From contig NC_079880.1 of the NCBI RefSeq assembly GCF_029227915.1, forward strand, positions 12,489,501-12,553,500: DNA of 64,000 bases, given 5' to 3'. The translations under genes and the position numbers were made by a program. Position 1 is the first letter of the stretch. Each line of letters starts with the position of its first letter. The stretch is from Hydractinia symbiolongicarpus (taxonomy: Eukaryota > Cnidaria > Hydrozoa > Anthoathecata > Hydractiniidae). Below, piece after piece: positions 60,946 through 64,000 of this stretch. The notes below the pieces were generated by a model. That model saw only the letters and a program-made list of their open reading frames with translations. It was not told where the DNA came from and did no database searches.

Positions 60946-61934
60946 ATGTATAATAAGGACATGTCAAAAACGCACGTTGTTATCGAAGAAGAGGAGGAAA
61001 AGCTGAGCAATATCTACTATACCCCGGAACATCTGTGGGTCGGACGCAGAGCCGTCTAATTACTCGCGAAGGAGAGTGGTCTCTCAAAAAAGAAGGTAAT
61101 TCATTGGTTGAGTAGGCAACTCTTATGGGTAAGACATATTCGGGACCCAAAACGTATTGACTACCCCCATTTCATCATTACAACGCCCAACGAGATGCAC
61201 CAATTTGATATACTGTACATGCCTCACAACAGGGTATATGGAAACACCTATAAATACATCCTGACAGGCGTTGACATAGCCTCAAGATATAAGGTAGCGA
61301 GGCCCCTAAGAACCAAGAAAGCTAGCGAAGTCGCCGAGATGATCAAAGATATTTACAAAGCAGGACCCCTTCATTACTCCAAAACCTTTCAGTGCGATAA
61401 TGGTTCCGAGTTCAAATCCGACGTAACGAAACTACTGGATGATAAGGGTGTTGAGATCAAGAGGGCTATCACGAAGTACCAACATACGTTCACGGCCGTC
61501 GTCGAATCTTACAACAAGATACTCGCCGAAAGACTATTTAAGCCTCAGGATGCCCAGGAGTTAGCATCCGATGAGACTAGTACCACCTGGGTCAAACATC
61601 TGTATACCATCGTGAAAAGCCTTGGCAATACCAAGACTACCGTGATAAACATAAAACCTAACAAGGCCATTAAGCTGGATATGGTATTGCTCACGAAAAG
61701 CGAGGAGTATCCAGAAGAGAAACCCCTACCCGAGTATCTGCTGCAGCCCGGGGAAGAGCATGAAGATCAAAAGAGACGCGCCACTGATGCCTTTTGGAGC
61801 AAGAAAACCTATAGGTTGGATCGTATAGTAGCATTTAGTCTAAGGATGGTCCTGATCGCAGCTTTGTTTCGGACGAGCTCATACTGATACCAGAGGATGT
61901 TGAAGTGCCTCCACAATATATCAAAGAGTGGTAA
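60946..61934 (+). pseudogene. Polinton integrase (retroviral-type DDE), one stop and one frameshift
   Basis: Integrases of this family insert Polinton DNA by strand transfer. The ATG at 60946 is in frame with the main body. Codon 38 is TAA (61057-61059). From 61108 the frame is open through the catalytic core: first Asp in NEMHQFDILY, second in FQCDNGSEF, and the Glu in AVVESYNKILAERLF. The DDE triad is therefore intact. A C-terminal SH3-like/basic region follows (YLLQPGEEHEDQKRRATDAF, SKKTYRL). Near 61835 a frameshift occurs; the family ending (ELILIPEDVEVPPQYIKEW) continues in another frame to a TAA at 61932. The length of about 330 codons fits the family. Confidence 0.85.
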
Positions 61935-62067
61935 TATTTTTTGTGGTTTATCAAGGGGTGGGGTGGCACCCCACCCATTTTCGCATACAATTTTCACTTC
62001 CCTGCAGGAGCAGTAAAAATCGTGTCTGAATGAAGGTGGACAGATCTACGCACTTCCCGAATACCAC

Positions 62068-62945
62068 CTATTCCGCAAGTTCTAAGAGGCGTTCATGCGT
62101 GTAATTCTCACCAAGCCTAAAATGTCTAACCCTCTCCGGGTTCACTTCAATACATCCACGTTCCCGGAGCCAGTTGTAATGGACTATAGCATTAGAGGTA
62201 TCTGCCAGTACCACGATCTCACCCTTAGGGTAATCAACAAACTTATTACGTATTTTTTGTGCTACATACCCCTGTTGCCCACAGATTGCAACATATGGCC
62301 AGGGATCATCATTTTTCTTTTGGATAATAACCATACTGTTATCCTTGCCAGGATCTTTGAAGTGGGTCACGGGAGTGGGGCACGGGAGTGGGGCACGGGA
62401 GTGGGGCACGGGAGTGGGGCACGGGAGTGGGGCACGGGAGTGGGGCACGGCTTCAGATCCTCATCTCTGTCCTCAATTTCATCATTGAGGAAGGCTAGGG
62501 CATTATCCTTATCCCCAATAGCCTGACGCTGCTACTTGATTTCATCCTGTAATTTTTCCACCCCCTTCCCGGCTAGCCATTTTATCAGACTTAGGCTTTC
62601 TCGATCTGATGGTAATTTCGAGGGCCCCGTCCAACGTGACGAAAATATCATGCCGTTTTTTAACACCTTCCGAGGTATTTGGCAACTGTAGTCGCCAACT
62701 ACAGTTGTTATACCCTCTATTTCTCCTCTCGATATTGTCATATGACGTTTAATACCGTACTGCCTATCATTTGGAATACACAGGAATCTGTCTAGGTCAG
62801 TACGTTTGAAGAGGGGCTGATTCCTGCCTCCTGCGGATATTGCGTTGAATAAGACGATTTGTGAAGATATTTTCGATATAGTAATGCCTGACCGGAGGAT
62901 TTTATAACGGTCAATCCAAAGTTTTCCAAGCTCCGGGACATTCAA
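62068..62945 (-). pseudogene. Polinton-associated protein with coiled-coil middle, broken by stop and minisatellite
   Basis: The N-terminal part (62532-62945) begins NVPELGKLWIDRYKILRSGI and continues with PLFKRTDLDRFLCIPND and CQIPRKVLKNGMIF. A TAG at 62532-62534 interrupts it, after which the same frame continues as QRQAIGDKDNALAFLNDEIE, a coiled-coil-like segment, into a 13-bp minisatellite. Beyond the repeat the C-terminal domain (PYVAICGQQGYVAQKIR ... FRLGENYTHERLLELAE) is in another frame. I know this two-part architecture from Polinton- and large-DNA-virus-related proteins of unknown role, from memory only. Its start overlaps the 3' end of the ATPase gene. Confidence 0.55.
62366..62450. 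repeat. 13-bp minisatellite inside a Polinton gene
   Basis: About six units of CACGGGAGTGGGG. Thirteen is not a multiple of three, so every gain or loss of a unit shifts the reading frame of the host gene. On the minus strand it translates as a Pro/Ser/Arg/Cys-rich repeat. Confidence 0.9.
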
Positions 62946-63485
62946 GCCTTACGTATAGACATGCATACTCGGACCTTTTCAGACATGCTTTTATATCATC
63001 CCGGTCGGGGATCATGTTGGTTTCCTCGTCTATCATTTTCATTTCTGAGCGCTCATGGGGAAACCAGAGGAAAAGCTGTTTCTTCTGCCTCCGAAGGTTC
63101 TTCGTAAGAGCACTGTAACTTTGGGTTAATAGCCATAAACTATGCTTTCTAATTCAAGCAAGGGCTGCCTTTTATCAAGGCTCTCGTCAGATATCAAATC
63201 ATCAACCACGAAAAGACTATCCTCAGCAGCGAATAACGACGATAATTTCCGAATCCATTCAAACAGCTCATTTCCGGGGTCTATCAGGAACACGTAATCA
63301 TCCCTCCATAATGAGGCACTCTCTAGGTATGTCTTATTCCACCGTAGGGTATGTAAAAGTATCACTATATTGTGATAGTGTCCCTTGTATTCATTTTCAA
63401 GGAGGTTCAAAACACGTTGTGTCTTGCCACAAGACGTCGGGATGGTGAAGATTGCTGTATGTGGATTTCTTACGACATCCAACAT
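62911..63485 (-). pseudogene. Polinton packaging ATPase (FtsK-HerA/A32 type), frameshifted
   Basis: This family powers DNA packaging. The Walker A-like TIPTSCGKT lies about 20 residues from the start and the Walker B-like SLFVVDDLI about 90 residues in. The frame stops near 63126, but a shifted frame continues the family's C-terminal part (LWLLTQSYSALTKNLRRQKK, with the LTQS element expected in this ATPase class, then ACLYVRLECPGAWKTLD) to a TGA at 62911. A single frameshift therefore separates the two halves. The next gene overlaps its end. Confidence 0.75.
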
Positions 63486-63606
63486 TTTATTTCAATTGCT
63501 CCACTTCCTGTCGTGAACTTTGAGGGGCAGGGCACCACAGCCCTAACATATCAATACACCCCCATCATTGTTTTCCAATTATCCCCGACAGACATGCCAT
63601 TTATTA

Positions 63607-63990
63607 TCACTGCAATTTGAAAATATCGATATTTGGTTGGGTTCTACCATGGTGAGGCTCCGGATTAGCCACCGGCTTGTTGGGCTCATTTTTACCCCTT
63701 CCAAACAAATGCCAAAGGCCTACTCCTATGGCAATCACGGCAAAACTCCCGATTCCATAAAGATATACATTCGTTGACTTGCTGGAACCTGTCACAGGTT
63801 CTTTATCATCATGCCAAGGTTATTTGCCCACGTTCTTCTGTAGGTTAGCTTTGTTCTTCTTGTTCCATTCTGCAAGTCTTTTACCTGCAACAACACGACC
63901 CTCATTCTTCGGTGGTTTTGTTAGAACCCTCTCCTCTTGCTTTTGTTCCTCTTCACTCGTTTATCTTATAGGTCTCCGTCTCCTCCACCT
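63607..63990 (-). pseudogene. small Polinton transmembrane protein with basic N-terminal region
   Basis: The open part (63607-63795) has one TM helix (VYLYGIGSFAVIAIGVGLWHLF) and a short C-terminal tail ending IDIFKLQ. Upstream, in the same frame, comes a basic, Lys/Asn-rich stretch (LTKPPKNEGRVVAGKRLAEW) cut by a TAA near 63820. The window edge truncates the rest. This resembles a small membrane protein often found beside the ATPase in Polintons (from memory). Confidence 0.5.
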
Positions 63991-64000
63991 TCTTCTCCGC

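Larger units (their letters stand above)
59830..64000. mobile_element. Polinton/Maverick, partial and decayed, running off the window
   Basis: Three plus-strand genes (Zn-repeat/HNH-like, small conserved protein, integrase) are followed by three minus-strand genes (coiled-coil/structural-type protein, packaging ATPase, TM protein). An integrase together with an FtsK/A32-type ATPase is the hallmark of Polintons, self-synthesising virus-like DNA transposons. Codon use is visibly more GC-rich than the surrounding host DNA, consistent with a foreign origin. No polymerase, protease or capsid gene is in this part. The left terminal repeat was not found; the right part is outside. Confidence 0.8.

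Noticed and set aside
1-64000. CRISPR arrays, rRNA genes, bacterial operons
   Set aside because: No regularly spaced palindromic repeats with unique spacers, no rRNA-like sequence and no bacterial gene organisation were seen; tandem repeats here have no spacer structure.

Overview
The window looks like nuclear DNA of an early-branching metazoan, most likely a cnidarian and perhaps a hydrozoan. This is inferred from AT-rich DNA with short introns, an intron-rich animal STAM gene, and a mixture of RTE-like LINEs, Helitrons, tRNA-derived SINEs and a Polinton/Maverick. No bacterial features were seen. I could not run any search, so the taxon is an inference.

Region by region: (1) 1-1.9 kb holds a decayed RTE-like LINE. 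(2) 2.5-10.8 kb (+) holds 14 exons of STAM, the endosomal ESCRT-0 subunit, running from mid VHS domain to the stop codon; the first exon(s) lie upstream of the window. (3) 13-52 kb holds a dispersed tandem family of small single-pass membrane proteins, all on the minus strand. Each has four exons: signal peptide; ~90-residue ectodomain; short Cys exon; TM segment plus cytoplasmic tail. Three copies look intact (A 13.2-15.2, B 36.8-38.3, C 50.2-52.0 kb). Two are broken (D 24.3-29.3, E 31.8-33.5 kb), and there are extra orphan terminal exons near D. I do not recognise the ectodomain; this is the best candidate for an undescribed system here. (4) Between family members lie LINE fragments, a pogo/Tigger remnant, SINEs, palindromic MITEs, a long foldback element, two head-to-tail Helitron-like arrays (39.1-41.7 and 54.9-59.8 kb) and a small two-exon Spindlin-like gene (20.56-20.98 kb). 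(5) 59.9-64 kb is one part of a decayed Polinton: a Zn-repeat/HNH-like gene, a small conserved protein, integrase, a structural-type protein, the packaging ATPase and a TM protein. Every gene I could check carries a frameshift and/or stop.

How it fits together: STAM is an ordinary housekeeping gene. The membrane-protein cluster shows birth-and-death evolution: paired segmental duplications (B/C and D/E), loss of start codons, frameshifts, duplicated terminal exons, and a Helitron inserted into one promoter. One intact member carries a PPPY motif, and all three intact members end in a conserved PYSK-containing tail. A receptor or adhesion role is possible but is only inferred from architecture. 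Gene models come from reading splice sites and phases by eye; all spliced models close in frame unless stated.
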